A stretch of DNA of 6,036 nucleotides from Planctomycetaceae bacterium (GTDB lineage: Bacteria > Planctomycetota > Planctomycetia > Pirellulales > Thermoguttaceae): the NCBI GenBank assembly GCA_031287585.1, contig JAITST010000028.1:1-6036 (forward strand), in the 5' to 3' direction. The translations under genes were made by a program, and so were the position numbers. This document shows positions 5,249 through 6,036 of this stretch, piece after piece. Position 1 is the stretch's first letter, and the number at the start of each line of letters is the position of its first letter. Under the pieces are notes generated by a model. The model made no database searches. It was not told the DNA's origin and saw only the letters and a list, made by a program, of their open reading frames with translations.

Positions 5249-6036
5249 ATGCAAAAGAATTTTATACTTAACATACTAACCGTATTGCTTGTTTTGTTTG
5301 CGGTGAATAGTGTGGCGGAGGTTACTGCTGTTTCGGGCGGCGTTGTTGCTCATCGGGGGCTTACGTTTACGCAGGCACAGGCGATTGGTTTGTTGAAACT
5401 TTATCGTGACCCGTCTTACAAGGAATTTATTCGCCGCAACAAATACGAATTTCTTCACTCGCTTACTCCGAATGAGCGGGCGTTGCTTTTGTATCAGGTT
5501 TTTTACTTGCGAATGATAGGTGACGGTAACGTTGAGTCGCTGGCGTTGCAGTATGGTTCATTGCTTGGCGGCTCGCACGGTGTTGCGAGTATGTTGTCGG
5601 TGCTTACGCTTGAACCGGTACAGTCGATGCTTGAACTTGACAAAACGCAGATTCGTGAGATACATCGTTTGGCGGGTAATTTTCCGCGATCGGTTACGGA
5701 ACAGATGCAGACGTTTCGCCGTGATAATCCCAACGCGACGGCAGAGCAAACAGCGATTGCGCGGCTTGGTGCTGCCGAGCGGTTGGGCGTGCCGTTACGT
5801 GATTCGTTAGGGAAACTACTATCAGCGCAGCAGTTACAGTTTTTGCGTGAGATTGTTTTTCTGTTGTATGGCGGGTTGGAAACACCGGTTGTTGACTTGG
5901 AGATTTTGACACTGTTCAATTTGACGAAGGAGCAACGCGATAGTCTTGATAAGATTGCGGAAGACGCGAATCAGCGGCGGGCGGACGCGACATCGGGACG
6001 ACAACCAGAATCGCTAACACCGGACGATTTTATTGT
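5249..6036 (+). CDS. Exported helical protein of unknown function, 3'-truncated
   Basis: The frame is open from ATG 5249 to the end of the window, giving 262 visible residues; the stop is outside. The N-terminus (MQKN, then a hydrophobic run to about residue 20, then SVAEVTA) is a plausible Sec signal peptide. The rest is predicted mostly helical and rich in Leu, Gln, Arg and Glu, with recurring LTxxQ/E-like motifs: LTPNE at 72-76, LSAQQLQFLREI at 191-202, and LTKEQRDSLDKI at 225-236. This alternation resembles planctomycete exported proteins with repeats of the form L(T/S)xxQ...LxxI, loosely like the LTXXQ motif of Spy/CpxP periplasmic proteins; I cannot assign it to a family. No Shine-Dalgarno site precedes it; the start is chosen for the signal peptide. 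It lies 36 nt after the epimerase gene with no terminator between them, so co-transcription is likely. Confidence 0.75.
   Translation, partial: MQKNFILNILTVLLVLFAVNSVAEVTAVSGGVVAHRGLTFTQAQAIGLLKLYRDPSYKEFIRRNKYEFLHSLTPNERALLLYQVFYLRMIGDGNVESLALQYGSLLGGSHGVASMLSVLTLEPVQSMLELDKTQIREIHRLAGNFPRSVTEQMQTFRRDNPNATAEQTAIARLGAAERLGVPLRDSLGKLLSAQQLQFLREIVFLLYGGLETPVVDLEILTLFNLTKEQRDSLDKIAEDANQRRADATSGRQPESLTPDDFI

Noticed and set aside
5503..5919. Antisense frame of 138 codons and other short frames near the window end
   Set aside because: The + strand frame from 5249 is open to the end of the window, with a signal peptide and recurring helical motifs, and explains the region better.

Overview
The window most likely comes from a planctomycete. 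The strongest evidence is a DUF1559 (SBP_bac_10) pseudopilin-like protein with an N-terminal prepilin motif, the AREAARRMQC segment that follows it in this family, and a C-terminal H-X9-DG motif. This family is expanded in Planctomycetes. A small lipoprotein of the kind that often follows DUF1559 genes sits directly downstream. Base composition is moderate to low in GC for the phylum, and intergenic regions are AT-rich, so a small-genome or host-associated lineage is possible; that is an inference. All recognisable genes are on the + strand.

Layout. 2-472 is the 3' end of a multi-pass membrane protein that resembles a prepilin peptidase (A24) with both catalytic aspartates replaced. 473-841 is a regulatory gap with a near-consensus sigma70-type promoter (741-769) and a perfect hairpin (782-804) at the predicted 5' end of the transcript. 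842-2024 is the DUF1559 gene. Its only well-placed start (ATG 842, with AAAGGA upstream) is one frame away from the pseudopilin body, and the break falls at an 11-base G run (894-904). A terminator-like hairpin (2040-2063) follows, then a lipoprotein with a carboxypeptidase-regulatory-like core (2107-2628). 2629-3054 has no convincing gene. It holds a 137-bp nested inverted-repeat element (2664-2800), a TTCGTG-type repeat patch (2834-2860) and a strong promoter (2973-3001). That promoter drives a family 4 [4Fe-4S] uracil-DNA glycosylase (3055-3864). After a T-rich gap come an exported aldose 1-epimerase (3995-5212) and, 36 nt later, an exported helical protein that runs off the window (5249-6036).

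How the genes relate. The DUF1559 protein and lipoprotein form a cell-envelope pair, probably transcribed from the 741-769 promoter with partial termination between them. The truncated upstream gene could belong to the same prepilin-processing theme. The glycosylase (DNA repair) has its own promoter and looks functionally unrelated. The epimerase and the last gene may be co-transcribed.

The most noteworthy observation is the G11 tract in the DUF1559 gene. As written the gene is out of frame, and losing one G would restore a 393-residue protein with a complete prepilin N-terminus. This could be a phase-variable switch, polymerase slippage, or a homopolymer sequencing error. The second is the nested inverted-repeat element, which could be a non-autonomous mobile or REP-like repeat.
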